In this document: one piece after another, positions 18,271-27,056 of the stretch
Position numbering within the stretch: the stretch's first letter is position 1
Layout: each line of letters opens with the position of its first letter
Assembly (NCBI GenBank): GCA_039926025.1
Contig: JBDSXV010000197.1
Coordinates: forward strand, 1 to 56,894
Length of the DNA: 56,894 nt
Direction of reading: 5' to 3'
DNA from: Dokdonella_A sp039926025
Lineage (GTDB): Bacteria > Pseudomonadota > Gammaproteobacteria > Xanthomonadales > Rhodanobacteraceae
Notes under the pieces: generated by a model
Seen by the model: the letters and a program-made list of their open reading frames with translations, nothing else
Databases searched by the model: none
Told to the model about the DNA's origin: nothing
Position numbers and translations under genes: made by a program

Positions 18271-19410
18271 TCAGCCCGCATCGACGGGCGAATCCGACCC
18301 CTCCGTGCCGCGATGATAGCGGCCGCGCAGGCGCAGAAACGGGCGTTCCACGAAGCGGTAGGTGAGGCTGGCGACCAGCAGCGTTGCCGGCAATGCGAGC
18401 AGCAAGGTATTCAGCAGCGCGTCGACGACGACGCGCCCGCTGAACGCAATCGGCAGCGCGAACTTGAGCATCATGCTGATGACCAGGAAATGGATGAGGT
18501 AGATCGAATAGGAAATCTCGCCTATCTTCGCGAGCAGCCGCGACCACAACCCGCGCGCATCGTTGGCGCAGTCGATGTAGCCGACCACGAACGCGGCCCA
18601 CAGCAAGCCTTCAAACGTCGGCCAGACGATCTTCCACGACGCGACCAGTGGCCAGCCGCCGGCCGCGTTGAACGCGGCCAGCGCAAGGATTGCAAGGCCC
18701 AGCGACAGCCCCGCCAACAACGCGCCACCACGCCGCGACAGGGGGTAGCTGCGGAAAAAAGCCGCCGCGCCCATGCCGATCAGGAACTGGTCGAGGCGAC
18801 CGAGGATGGTCATGTAGGCAAGCTCTCGCGCATTGCCGCCGGCAAGCACGGCGAGCCAGCGAAACAGCAGCAACACCGCAATCAGGCCAGCCAGGTTGCG
18901 TGTCCAGCCTTGCTTGAGCACGATCAGGAGCAGTGGAAGCAGCACGTAGAACTGCCATTCGACCGCAATGGTCCAGAGCATGCTGGTGAATGGCGGCGCG
19001 ACGAGGGCTCCCGGCAGGTTGGCAAAACCGGACACGGTCTGCAGCAAGGACGACCAGTGAAAGTCGCCCGGCGCAGCCGCCGTGCCCGCGAACACGAGCA
19101 GCAGGAAGAGCGGGTACGTACGCAGCAAGCGATTGCGGATGAAACCGCGATAGTTGATGTCGGTGTCGAGCGAGCCGTAGGTGAGGATGAAGCCGCTGAG
19201 CACCATGAACAGCGCAACCGCGGTATGACCCTCGGCCAGCGCAGCCCCGAGCATGTTGGCCGGCTGCAGCCAGTGCTCGATGCCGAAATCCTGATGAAAT
19301 CGCGCGTCGTACGAGAACAGATGCAGGCCGTGATAGAAAACGATCAGCAGCGCTGCATACGCGCGCAGGTGATCGACGGCAGGGAAATAGCGGATATTGG
19401 GGCTGCGCAT
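18271..19410 (-). CDS. Acyltransferase 3 family membrane protein (OafA/YrhL-like)
   Basis: 379-residue polytopic protein of the acyltransferase-3 family, which usually O-acetylates surface sugars or lipids across the inner membrane. The N-terminal family motif is visible: a DHLRAYAALLIVFYHGLHL helix with the conserved Arg and His. It is followed by ALFMVLSGFILTYG and about ten hydrophobic segments. A C-terminal motif region GEISYSIYLIHFLVIS matches the family's last conserved helix. The acceptor is unknown. It lies 77 bp downstream of lptG and 113 bp upstream of pilU, so it could be transcribed with either. Confidence 0.88.
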   Translation of the reverse strand: MRSPNIRYFPAVDHLRAYAALLIVFYHGLHLFSYDARFHQDFGIEHWLQPANMLGAALAEGHTAVALFMVLSGFILTYGSLDTDINYRGFIRNRLLRTYPLFLLLVFAGTAAAPGDFHWSSLLQTVSGFANLPGALVAPPFTSMLWTIAVEWQFYVLLPLLLIVLKQGWTRNLAGLIAVLLLFRWLAVLAGGNARELAYMTILGRLDQFLIGMGAAAFFRSYPLSRRGGALLAGLSLGLAILALAAFNAAGGWPLVASWKIVWPTFEGLLWAAFVVGYIDCANDARGLWSRLLAKIGEISYSIYLIHFLVISMMLKFALPIAFSGRVVVDALLNTLLLALPATLLVASLTYRFVERPFLRLRGRYHRGTEGSDSPVDAG

Positions 19411-19487
19411 TCGGTTCCGGGTCGAGCCGTGATCGATGTCGGCAGACTATAACGGCTTGGCGACCCGGCACGGTTGTCCCGCACGCA

Positions 19488-20585
19488 TCAGGCATGCCGT
19501 CGGAAATACACCAGCGCGGCGGCAATCAGGATCAGCGGCGGAATCATGTTCGCGACAGCAGGATGGAATCCGTACACCGCGCCGATACTCACGATCGCGC
19601 GCTGCAGAAAATAGAACCCGAGCGCGAGCACGATGCCGAGGAACAGGCGCTTGGACAGACCGCCACTGCGCAATGCGCCAAACGCGAACGGCACCGCGCA
19701 GAACGCGAGGATCAGCACGTTGAACGGATAGAACACGCGCGTCCACCAGGCGCTGCGGAACGTCGATGCCTCCTGGTGATTGCGATCGAGATAGAAGATG
19801 TTGCGCGCGAGGTCGCGCAGGGTCATGTACTGCGGCTGCACGATACTGAGCGCCAGCAGACGCGGATCGAGCCCTGATTTCCAGCTGAGTTCGGGCTTCT
19901 CCGTGCTCGCCGCACTGTCGACACCGAATTCCGTGCGGCGCACCTTGCGCAGGCTCCAGTCACCTTGCGTATGCACGGCACTGTCAGCGATCGACAACGA
20001 TAACAGACGGCCTTCCGGATCGAATTCAAACACGCGCATGCCCTGAAGCTCGACCTCACCCTTGCTCGCATGGGTATGTCCACTGCGCGCGCTGATCACG
20101 GTTTCGCCATCGCGCGCCCATAACGCACCCCCTCGCGCGAGCGCTACGTCCTTGGATTTCGCCGCGAGCTGCAGTGCCTGCGCCTTGCGCTCGCCGTAAG
20201 GGCCTACGCTTTCACCGAGCAATGCGACGCCGAGCGTCAGCAGGCCAAGACCCAGCGCAACCGACGCGCAGATGCGCAACTTGGACAGCCCGGCCGCGCG
20301 CAACGCCGTCAGTTCGCCGCTGTTGGCAAGTCCGCCGAGACCTAGCAGTCCGCCAATCAGCGCCGCATAACCGAACATCTCGTAGAAACGCCGCGGCAGG
20401 GTCAGCAGCACGTACGTCGCCGCCTTGGCCAGCGTGTACTGGCCCTGGCCGACATCGTTCAACTCGGAAATGAAAATGCGAAACGCATCGAGCCCGACGA
20501 TCGTGATCCAGGCCATCGCGACGGACGTCAGCACGGCCATCGCGACGAGGCGGTCGACCTGTTTGAGCATCACCCAGCGCATCAT
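19488..20585 (-). CDS. lptG: LptG, LPS export ABC transporter permease
   Basis: About 365 residues, inner-membrane permease of the LptB2FGC machine that extracts lipopolysaccharide from the inner membrane. Six hydrophobic helices are arranged three plus three around a periplasmic beta-jellyroll-like domain (about residues 130-260). The helix after the start (MAVLTSVAMAWITIVGLDAF) and the conserved AALIGGLLGLGGLANSGEL are family-like. The start ATG at 20585 overlaps the lptF stop (ATGA), a standard coupled junction; the adjacent ATG at 20582 is the alternative. Confidence 0.93.
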   Translation of the reverse strand: MMRWVMLKQVDRLVAMAVLTSVAMAWITIVGLDAFRIFISELNDVGQGQYTLAKAATYVLLTLPRRFYEMFGYAALIGGLLGLGGLANSGELTALRAAGLSKLRICASVALGLGLLTLGVALLGESVGPYGERKAQALQLAAKSKDVALARGGALWARDGETVISARSGHTHASKGEVELQGMRVFEFDPEGRLLSLSIADSAVHTQGDWSLRKVRRTEFGVDSAASTEKPELSWKSGLDPRLLALSIVQPQYMTLRDLARNIFYLDRNHQEASTFRSAWWTRVFYPFNVLILAFCAVPFAFGALRSGGLSKRLFLGIVLALGFYFLQRAIVSIGAVYGFHPAVANMIPPLILIAAALVYFRRHA

Positions 20586-21757
20586 CTCTTCCCCGTCGCC
20601 ACACGCGAACGCTTCAAGCGCTGGCCGTTCCAGATCAACCACAGCGCGATCGCAATCGCCGGCGCGTAGACCCACCACAAGCCGAACCCGGACGCGAACT
20701 TGCCCTGGCTGATCCACGAGCGTCCGACCAGCAGGCCGTTGTAGTAGATCAGCCAGATCAGCAAGGCAACCAGCAAGCGCGCGTACCGCGGCTCGCGCGG
20801 ACTCGACTTCGACAGCGGCAGTGCCAGCAGCGTCAGCACCAGCACAGACAACGGAGCCGCGAGACGCCAGTGCAGTTCGGCGCGCATGACCGGATCGTCG
20901 GGCGCACCGAGAAGAACGCTGGTCGGCGCTGATCGCTTCAGCGTGATCGAGTTGTCGTCGCTGGCGCTATCGGGCAGCTTGATGTCGTTGCGCGCGAAGC
21001 GCATCAGACGGTAGTCGTCCTCGCCGAGCTTGCCCTCGACGCGAAAGCCGTCCTGCAAGGCAATATAGCGCCCCTCGCCGTCGGCATCGTGATACAGAAA
21101 TCCGTGCGTCGCGGTGATCACGTCGATGCGCGTCTTGCCCGCTTCCTTGTCCGCGCGTTCGCTCTCGATGAACATGCGCTTGAACTGCGTGCCGTCGGCC
21201 GACATCTCGCCGACATAGATCTGGCCGTCCCGCCCGGGCAGGTCGACGAATTTGCCCGGCTCCAGGCCCGCGACGATCAATGAACGGCTGGCCTCCTGCA
21301 TCAGGCGCTGGGACAGGCGGTCCGAGGCTGGCGCAAGCCAGAATGAGACCACCCCCAGCAAGACCATCATTGGCACTACGAACAGGACCAGCGGGCGCAA
21401 CAGACCGCCAAGGTCGAGGCCGGACGACTGCAGCACGGCCATCTCGCTGTCACGCCAGAGCCGGCCGTACGCGAGCAGCACCCCCAGCAACACCGCCAGC
21501 GGCATCAGGATCGTCAGCGCATCGACCATGCGCAGGCCGATCAGGGTGAACAGCAGGTCGGCTGGAATACGCCCGTGCGCGATCTTCGAAAGAAGATCGG
21601 CGACCGCACCACCGACCATGACCAGCAGCAATATCACGGTCGCCGCGATGAAACTGGTGGTTACCTCACGCAGCAGGTAGCGGTCGATGATGCGCAGGCG
21701 CAAGGCATCCAGTACGCGCCGGGGAGCAGGGGTTTGCCTTAGAATGGATGGCTTCAT
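20582..21757 (-). CDS. lptF: LptF, LPS export ABC transporter permease
   Basis: 391-residue partner of LptG in the LPS extractor. It opens with a YLLREVTTSFIAATVILLLV helix and the coupling-helix region RLWRDSEMAVLQSSGL. A periplasmic domain follows (about 150-290), then three final helices (LSVLVLTLLALPLS, LLVALLIWLIYYNGLLVG, WWVYAPAIAIALWLIW). The gene is divergent from pepA across 148 bp, the arrangement also found in E. coli and Pseudomonas. No ATPase gene (lptB) is nearby, as is usual. Confidence 0.95.
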   Translation of the reverse strand: MKPSILRQTPAPRRVLDALRLRIIDRYLLREVTTSFIAATVILLLVMVGGAVADLLSKIAHGRIPADLLFTLIGLRMVDALTILMPLAVLLGVLLAYGRLWRDSEMAVLQSSGLDLGGLLRPLVLFVVPMMVLLGVVSFWLAPASDRLSQRLMQEASRSLIVAGLEPGKFVDLPGRDGQIYVGEMSADGTQFKRMFIESERADKEAGKTRIDVITATHGFLYHDADGEGRYIALQDGFRVEGKLGEDDYRLMRFARNDIKLPDSASDDNSITLKRSAPTSVLLGAPDDPVMRAELHWRLAAPLSVLVLTLLALPLSKSSPREPRYARLLVALLIWLIYYNGLLVGRSWISQGKFASGFGLWWVYAPAIAIALWLIWNGQRLKRSRVATGKR

Positions 21758-21905
21758 GCGGTTGTCGATGGCCTCGCGGGACGGCTCGCCCCGACGATGC
21801 GCAGGTGAATCGAATGCTCTTCGTTCCGGTTTGCTCGGCGACGATGGATGCGAAGTGTAACCGCCTCCGCAACGTTAACCTTTCCAAAACCTGTCGGTAG
21901 CCCCC

Positions 21906-23390
21906 ATGACTCTCAAGTTCAGCACCACCACCGATGCGCCGGAAAGTGCGGCCACGCCTTGTCTCGTCATCGGTCTCTACGAAGATCGCAGTCTGAGCGC
22001 GGCCGCTGCGCGCATCGATGAACACTCCAGCGGCGCGATCAAGCGTCTGGTCGAAAGCGGCGATGCGACCGGCAAGCCCGGTACCACGACAGTGCTGTTC
22101 GGCCTCGCCGGCATCGCCGCGACGCGCGTGCTGGTGGTGGGCCTCGGCGAGCCGAAGAAGTTCGACGCCGCCGCGTTCAATCGTGCCGCCGGCGATGCTG
22201 CGCGCGCGCTCAAGGGCCTGCCGATCGCGAGCGCAGTGTCGACCCTGACCGACATCGACGTGCCCGGGCGCGACCGCGCCTGGAAATTGCGCACCGCCGC
22301 GCTTGCCGCAGATCACCAGACCTATCGCTATACCGCGACGTTCAAGCCCAAAGACGCGCCGAAAACACCGCAGCTGGAGAGCATCGCGTTCTGCGCCCGC
22401 GACGCAAATCCGCGTGCGCTGGCCGAAGCTGCCGCGATCGCGAATGGCGTGCGCTTTGCGCGAGAACTCGGCAACCTGCCGCCGAACATCTGCAACCCGG
22501 CCTGGATTGCCGCCCAGGCAAAAGTCATCGCCGATGCGCATGCGGGCGTCAGCCTTGAAGTGCTTGAAACCGATGACATGCGCAAGCTCGGCATGGGCTC
22601 GCTGCTTGGCGTTGCGCAGGGTGCGGCCCATGCACCCAAATTGATCGTGCTGCGCTGGCAGGGCAAGGACGACAAGACGCGCCCCTATGCGCTCGTCGGC
22701 AAGGGCATCACCTTCGATACCGGCGGCATCTCGCTCAAGCCCGGTGCGGGCATGGAGGAAATGAAGTTCGACATGTGCGGCGCCGCCGGCGTGCTCGGCG
22801 CTTTCCTCGCGGCGGTCGAGCTCAAGTTGCCGATGAATCTTGTCTGCGTGGTGCCGGCCGTCGAAAACATGCCCGACGGCAACGCCTACCGTCCGAGCGA
22901 TATCCTTACCAGCATGTCCGGCATCACGATCGAAGTACTGAACACGGATGCCGAAGGCCGCCTGATCCTCTGCGATGCGTTGACGTATGTGCAGAAATTC
23001 GATCCCGAAGTCATCATCGATGCGGCGACCCTGACCGGCGCTTGCGTGGTTGCGCTCGGCAAGCATGCGTCGGGCCTGATGACCAAGGACGACGAACTCG
23101 CCGAACAACTGCTCGCTGCGGGCAACCTGACCCACGATCGCGCCTGGCGCCTGCCGCTGTGGGACGACTACCAGGGCCAGCTCGAATCGGGTTTTGCCGA
23201 CGTCGCCAATATCGGTGGCAAGTACGCGGGCGCGATTACCGCCGGCTGCTTCCTGTCGCGCTTCACCAATGGCCGTCGCTGGGCTCACCTGGACATCGCG
23301 GGCACTGCGTGGGATGAAGGCCGCAAGGGCCTCGCCACCGGTCGCCCGGTGCCGCTGCTGACGCAGTACCTGATTGATCGCTGCGCGTGA
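21906..23390 (+). CDS. pepA: Leucyl aminopeptidase (cytosol aminopeptidase, M17)
   Basis: 494-residue two-metal aminopeptidase that removes N-terminal residues from peptides. In some bacteria it also binds DNA. The C-terminal catalytic domain shows YALVGKGITFDTGGISLKPG with the metal-binding Lys and Asp, and the family signature NTDAEGRL at residues 346-353. Metal ligands Asp and Glu lie in that signature. The N-terminal regulatory domain covers about residues 1-170. It is divergent from lptF. The next gene starts with a GTG that overlaps the stop (GTGA), so they are probably coupled. Confidence 0.97.
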   Translation: MTLKFSTTTDAPESAATPCLVIGLYEDRSLSAAAARIDEHSSGAIKRLVESGDATGKPGTTTVLFGLAGIAATRVLVVGLGEPKKFDAAAFNRAAGDAARALKGLPIASAVSTLTDIDVPGRDRAWKLRTAALAADHQTYRYTATFKPKDAPKTPQLESIAFCARDANPRALAEAAAIANGVRFARELGNLPPNICNPAWIAAQAKVIADAHAGVSLEVLETDDMRKLGMGSLLGVAQGAAHAPKLIVLRWQGKDDKTRPYALVGKGITFDTGGISLKPGAGMEEMKFDMCGAAGVLGAFLAAVELKLPMNLVCVVPAVENMPDGNAYRPSDILTSMSGITIEVLNTDAEGRLILCDALTYVQKFDPEVIIDAATLTGACVVALGKHASGLMTKDDELAEQLLAAGNLTHDRAWRLPLWDDYQGQLESGFADVANIGGKYAGAITAGCFLSRFTNGRRWAHLDIAGTAWDEGRKGLATGRPVPLLTQYLIDRCA

Positions 23391-23800
23391 ATTCACCGCT
23401 GCCCGACATGCGCCGGCAGAAACGGGCCACGCTGATCGCATTGATTGGCGTGTCGTTCCTGCTCGGCATCGTCGATGTCGCGCTCGGCTTTCCGGCAACC
23501 GAAAGCCCGGGCCGCCTGGCATTCACGTTGGGTGGAAATCTGGCCTTGCTGTTTATCGGGTTTCGCTGGCTTCAGCTGGACGCACGCGAACTCGATATAC
23601 GCCGGCCGAACTGGCTCAATGCGGGCATCATCCTGCTCGCCGCGGTGTTCGTTCCGTATTACCTGTACAAGACGCGTCCGATGCATCGTCGCCTGCCCGC
23701 CATCGCCGGTTTCTTCGGCCTGGTATTTGCCTGCATGATCGGCACGGCGATCGGAGCAATGGTGATGCAGGCGATCATCGGCACGCCTGTGGCGCACTGA
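23387..23800 (+). CDS. Small four-helix membrane protein of unknown function
   Basis: 137-residue protein with four predicted membrane helices: about residues 13-33 (LIALIGVSFLLGIVDVALGF), 45-62, 75-95 and 105-128. The GTG at 23387 overlaps the pepA stop by four bases; an ATG at 23408 would shorten it by seven residues. It sits between pepA and holC on the same strand with short spacing, so it belongs to their transcript. I do not recognise a family. Confidence 0.7.
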   Translation: MNSPLPDMRRQKRATLIALIGVSFLLGIVDVALGFPATESPGRLAFTLGGNLALLFIGFRWLQLDARELDIRRPNWLNAGIILLAAVFVPYYLYKTRPMHRRLPAIAGFFGLVFACMIGTAIGAMVMQAIIGTPVAH

Positions 23801-23805
23801 AACCC

Positions 23806-24231
23806 ATGCCACGCGCCGACTTCTACCTCATCGACAAACCGCGCTTCCGCGACGACCCGCTGTTGCTGGTGTGCGAACTCGCCAAGAAGGCGTTTGCGAA
23901 CGAGCAACCGACGCTGATCCTTGCGCGCTCGCGCGACCAGGCCGACGCGCTCGACGAAAAGCTGTGGGAGTTCGATGAAAATTCATTCATCCCGCACCAG
24001 ATTGTCGGCGACGGTGACGACGACGCGATCACCGCGGTGCTCATCGTGCCACCCGACGCGACGACGCCCGACCGCCTCCTCGTGATTAACCTGCGCGACG
24101 AATGCGCGCCGGGCCTGTTCGATCGTGTACTCGAAGTCGTGCCTGCCGACGAAGACCAGCGACTCGGTTCGCGCGAGCGCTGGAAGACCTACAAGCAGGC
24201 CGGCTTCGACGTCGCCAAGCACGACATGTAG
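23806..24231 (+). CDS. holC: DNA polymerase III chi subunit
   Basis: 141-residue HolC-family protein, the chi subunit of the clamp loader that binds SSB. The family pattern is visible: a DFYLIDKPR opening, a helix LVCELAKKAFANEQPTLILA, the stretch DEKLWEFDENSFIPHQIVGD with the conserved W, and RWKTYKQAGFDVAKHD at the end. In many gammaproteobacteria pepA-holC is followed directly by valS. Here about 3.6 kb of other genes separate holC from valS. A probable psi partner (holD) lies at 32579-33142. Confidence 0.92.
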   Translation: MPRADFYLIDKPRFRDDPLLLVCELAKKAFANEQPTLILARSRDQADALDEKLWEFDENSFIPHQIVGDGDDDAITAVLIVPPDATTPDRLLVINLRDECAPGLFDRVLEVVPADEDQRLGSRERWKTYKQAGFDVAKHDM

Positions 24232-24290
24232 CAACGCCAGCACTGCGCTGACCCGCGACCGCCAAAGCGTTCGTACCTCGCCAGGCGCAG

Positions 24291-25076
24291 TCATCCTCGC
24301 TGGGCTTTTGTCACGAACCCTGCATATCCGGCGACCGCAAACAATACAAGCCAGCCGATGGCAAAGGCGTGCATGCCGTCGGTCGATGCGATCGTGCGCG
24401 CGCCTGGATTGGCCTTGAGATAGTCCAGCATCGTGTACGCGTAAGGGAGAAAGCACGCGTGCTTCCAAGGCAGCGCGGCAAGCGCGCAGACCCAACCCAG
24501 GAAACCAATGCCGATAGGGGCCAGGAAGTTGTTGAAGCGCAGGCTCAGCAAATATTGCGCTGCGACGATCGGCAGGCAGTCGACGAAGTAGACCGCTGTG
24601 TCCGCCAGGAATGCGCGCACAGGAATCGGCGCGTTCGGAAAGGGCACACCGCTGACGAGTAGCGACGGCACCCACGCCGAGAGAACGATGCCGAGATCGA
24701 ACAGCACGAAGAACTGCGCCATCATCACCATGATGACCGCAAACTTCGCGAGGAAGATAGTCATCGTCTCAAGGGGCAGCGCATGGACCTGCTTCCATGC
24801 ATTGTTCCTGACCTCGATCTGCACGACCAGGCTGGTCGCAAGGATGGCGGCCATCGGCACGAAGAAGATCGCCATCGATTCCCACGAACTTCGCCATAGC
24901 GATGTCCAGAATTGCGGGTCCGCGTAAAGCGCCGCCAGCTGCGCATGGCGAATGAGCCGCACGACGATGATGATCGTCGGCGTGAACAAGGCGCCGACGA
25001 CGACCAGCCACGCGCCGAGGCTGCGCCGCTTCTTGAGCCATTCGCAGCAGAACGCATCGAGGAATACGGACCTCAT
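24291..25076 (-). CDS. ABC-2 type transporter permease (lantibiotic-immunity-like)
   Basis: 261-residue membrane subunit with about six hydrophobic segments, beginning CEWLKKRRSLGAWLVVVGAL, typical of ABC-2 permeases of the BcrB/MutG kind. Its start overlaps the stop of the ATPase gene by four bases (ATGA), so the two form one exporter. Such pairs often give bacitracin- or lantibiotic-type self-protection or respond to membrane stress. The substrate cannot be read from the sequence. It ends 59 bp from the convergent holC. Confidence 0.8.
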   Translation of the reverse strand: MRSVFLDAFCCEWLKKRRSLGAWLVVVGALFTPTIIIVVRLIRHAQLAALYADPQFWTSLWRSSWESMAIFFVPMAAILATSLVVQIEVRNNAWKQVHALPLETMTIFLAKFAVIMVMMAQFFVLFDLGIVLSAWVPSLLVSGVPFPNAPIPVRAFLADTAVYFVDCLPIVAAQYLLSLRFNNFLAPIGIGFLGWVCALAALPWKHACFLPYAYTMLDYLKANPGARTIASTDGMHAFAIGWLVLFAVAGYAGFVTKAQRG

Positions 25077-25987
25077 TGCGCGCGGCTCCCGATCAGATCC
25101 ATGAAGATCGATTCAAGGTCGCCACGTTCGGCGCCGATCGCATGCACCTCGACGCCGTGTTCGACCAGACGCCGGTTGATTGCCGCAATGGACGGCGGCG
25201 GCATCGGCGGCATAACGATTCCGCGCGCCAGAGCGCGCGCATCGATACCCGCTTCAGCGAGCACGCGAAGTGCGCGTGGATCATCGGCCGTATGCAGTGC
25301 AATAGGCGCCACGGTCTTTCGTTCGCGACGCAGTGCGTCGAGCGTGCCCTGGAACAGAAGTCGCCCACGATGAACAACACCGACGTGCGTGACAAAGCGT
25401 TCGATCTCGGCGAGGAGATGGCTCGACACGAGGATCGTCGTGCCTTCCTCACGATTCAGCGCTATCAGCAGGTCCCGCATCTCGATGATGCCGTTGGGAT
25501 CGAGTCCGTTAGTCGGCTCGTCCAGGATCAATAGCGCCGGCCGGTGCAGCATCGCCGCGGCGATGCCGAGCCGTTGCTTCATGCCGAGCGAAAACTGGCC
25601 GACACGCTTGCGACTCGTATCAGCGAGTCCAACCAGTGCCAACACTTCGCCAATGCGCGCTTTCGGCACGCGATGGATTCGCTGCAACAGCGCGAGGTTC
25701 TCCGCTGCGGTGAGGTGCTCGTACAGCGAAGGACTTTCGATCAGCGAGCCGACGCGCTTCAGGATGTCGACACGGTGCGTGTCGAGGCTTTGGCCAAATA
25801 TCGAAATCGATCCCCGCTGTTTGCGGATCAGTCCAAGAACCAGCCGCAGTGTAGTCGTCTTGCCAGCACCGTTCGGGCCGAGGAATCCATACACGCTTCC
25901 TCGCGGCACAGAGAGTGCGATGCCATGCAGAATTGCCTCGTCAGGCGCATAGCGGTGACACAGATCGATGGTTTCGAGGCACGCCAT
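25073..25987 (-). CDS. ABC transporter ATP-binding protein (BcrA/CcmA-like)
   Basis: 304-residue ATPase of the drug/antimicrobial export type. Walker A is GFLGPNGAGKTTTLRLVLGL, the signature is FSLGMKQRLGIAAAM, and Walker B is LLILDEPTNGLDPNG. The H-loop is VSSHLLAEIE. A C-terminal extension of about 90 residues with unrelated sequence follows, as in BcrA-like proteins. The ATG at 25987 has GAGTGGA upstream and is preferred over an ATG ten codons earlier. It is divergent from the DUF2975/HTH pair across an AT-rich 97-bp region. Confidence 0.9.
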   Translation of the reverse strand: MACLETIDLCHRYAPDEAILHGIALSVPRGSVYGFLGPNGAGKTTTLRLVLGLIRKQRGSISIFGQSLDTHRVDILKRVGSLIESPSLYEHLTAAENLALLQRIHRVPKARIGEVLALVGLADTSRKRVGQFSLGMKQRLGIAAAMLHRPALLILDEPTNGLDPNGIIEMRDLLIALNREEGTTILVSSHLLAEIERFVTHVGVVHRGRLLFQGTLDALRRERKTVAPIALHTADDPRALRVLAEAGIDARALARGIVMPPMPPPSIAAINRRLVEHGVEVHAIGAERGDLESIFMDLIGSRAQ

Positions 25988-26030
25988 GTTGGGTCCACTC
26001 CAGAATGTGTCAATCATGAAATTGATGTTA

Positions 26031-26075
26031 GGATTAAATTATCACGCCTATTATTTAGATAAAGGTTAAATTTAT
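26031..26075. promoter_or_regulatory. AT-rich divergent promoter/operator with direct repeats
   Basis: Between the ABC exporter and the DUF2975/HTH pair the sequence turns AT-rich, unlike its surroundings. Two near-identical 12-mers lie in direct orientation: GGATTAAATTAT (26031-26042) and GGTTAAATTTAT (26064-26075), 33 bp apart, about three helical turns. They are good candidates for binding by the nearby HTH protein. Exact -10 and -35 boxes are not clear. Confidence 0.4.
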
Positions 26076-26084
26076 GGCGAATTC

Positions 26085-26588
26085 ATGACCGGCCGCGGCG
26101 TCGTTGAAATCCGCAGGCGCAGCGCCTCCCTGTGTCGACTGATCACAGTCCTTGCCGCAACGCTGTGGTTGCTGCTGCTGCTCGAACGGTTCGGTGCGGT
26201 GGGTCTGCGGATCGTCCAGAACGGTGCCGACGCGACGTCGTTGGGGGCGCTCGCCGCGCAGGCCGTGGCGGCGATTCCAGATATCGCCTATCTATTCGCG
26301 CTCGGTGGCGTTCGCCACGCCCTTTCCGAATTCGCGAGCGGACACTTCTATGTGCCGACGGTCGCGCGGATGCTCGATCGCGTCGGCGTATTGCTCGCGG
26401 CGGGCGCATTCGTCGGCATATTCGTCGTGCCCGGTTTACAGCGTGCGTTCGGGGCCCAGACGGGTTACTGGATCGGGTTCAACGTATCCGCACTGGTGCT
26501 TGGCGTGCTCGGACTATCACTCACCGTGATCGCACGCGTGTTCGGACAAGCGGCGGCGCTCAAGGCCGAACTCGACGAGATCTTCTGA
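26085..26588 (+). CDS. DUF2975-like membrane protein
   Basis: 167-residue protein with four predicted membrane helices (about residues 18-38, 57-80, 95-120, 125-152). The layout, and especially the pairing with a small Cro/CI-type regulator overlapping its stop (TGATG), match DUF2975 proteins, whose function is unknown. Such two-gene units are common accessory cassettes. The ATG at 26085 is chosen; an earlier ATG at 26074 is out of frame. Confidence 0.75.
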   Translation: MTGRGVVEIRRRSASLCRLITVLAATLWLLLLLERFGAVGLRIVQNGADATSLGALAAQAVAAIPDIAYLFALGGVRHALSEFASGHFYVPTVARMLDRVGVLLAAGAFVGIFVVPGLQRAFGAQTGYWIGFNVSALVLGVLGLSLTVIARVFGQAAALKAELDEIF

Positions 26589-26827
26589 TGCCGATCCGGA
26601 TCCGACTCGACGAGGTGCTCGCGGCGAAGCAGCTAAAAGCAAAGCAGGTTGCTGCCGAAATCGGCGTCAGTGAAACCCATCTATCGCTGTTTCGTTCAGG
26701 AAAAGTGCGCGGCGTGCGTTTTTCCACGCTGGCCAAGCTGTGTATTGCGCTCGGCTGCCAACCGGGCGATCTGATGACGTGTGAGCCCGCTGATTCGGAT
26801 CTTGCCGATCTCGACAATGACGAGTAG
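26588..26827 (+). CDS. Small XRE-family (YozG/Cro-CI-like) transcriptional regulator
   Basis: 79-residue DNA-binding protein. The helix-turn-helix covers about residues 15-50: LKAKQVAAEIGVSETHLSLF followed by RFSTLAKLCIALGCQPGDLM, the usual Cro/CI fold. The acidic tail is short. Its ATG overlaps the stop of the DUF2975-like gene by one base. It probably autoregulates the pair, and perhaps the divergent ABC exporter, through the AT-rich region at 26031-26075; that is inference. Confidence 0.88.
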   Translation: MPIRIRLDEVLAAKQLKAKQVAAEIGVSETHLSLFRSGKVRGVRFSTLAKLCIALGCQPGDLMTCEPADSDLADLDNDE

Positions 26828-27056
26828 ATGCCGTTCGTTGGGTTGTGCGGGAGCCATGCGCGAGCCCCCTGTTAACTCATCGCTGCCGGACGCTTGATCC
26901 GCACGCGTGCATCGATCGTTTCCATCGACAGGCGGCCAGCGCCTCCATCGATTGCCGCAACGTCCCGCGACCGATTGATGCGGTCTTGCGCCCGCGGCGG
27001 TGCGGGCCCTATGCGCCACGCACGCCGGCATACATTCGTATGAAAGAACGCGCGTA

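Noticed and set aside
18158..18601. N-terminal extension of PilU to 523 residues
   Set aside because: The added sequence is Arg/Ala-rich and unlike PilU, while the ATG at 18157 has a well-spaced GGGGA.
18244..19452. 402-codon plus-strand frame opposite the acyltransferase gene
   Set aside because: Very Gln/Arg/His-rich shadow of a gene with clear acyltransferase-3 helices on the other strand.
21666..23522. 618-codon minus-strand frame opposite pepA
   Set aside because: The pepA frame has all M17 motifs on the other strand; the antisense translation has skewed composition and no family.
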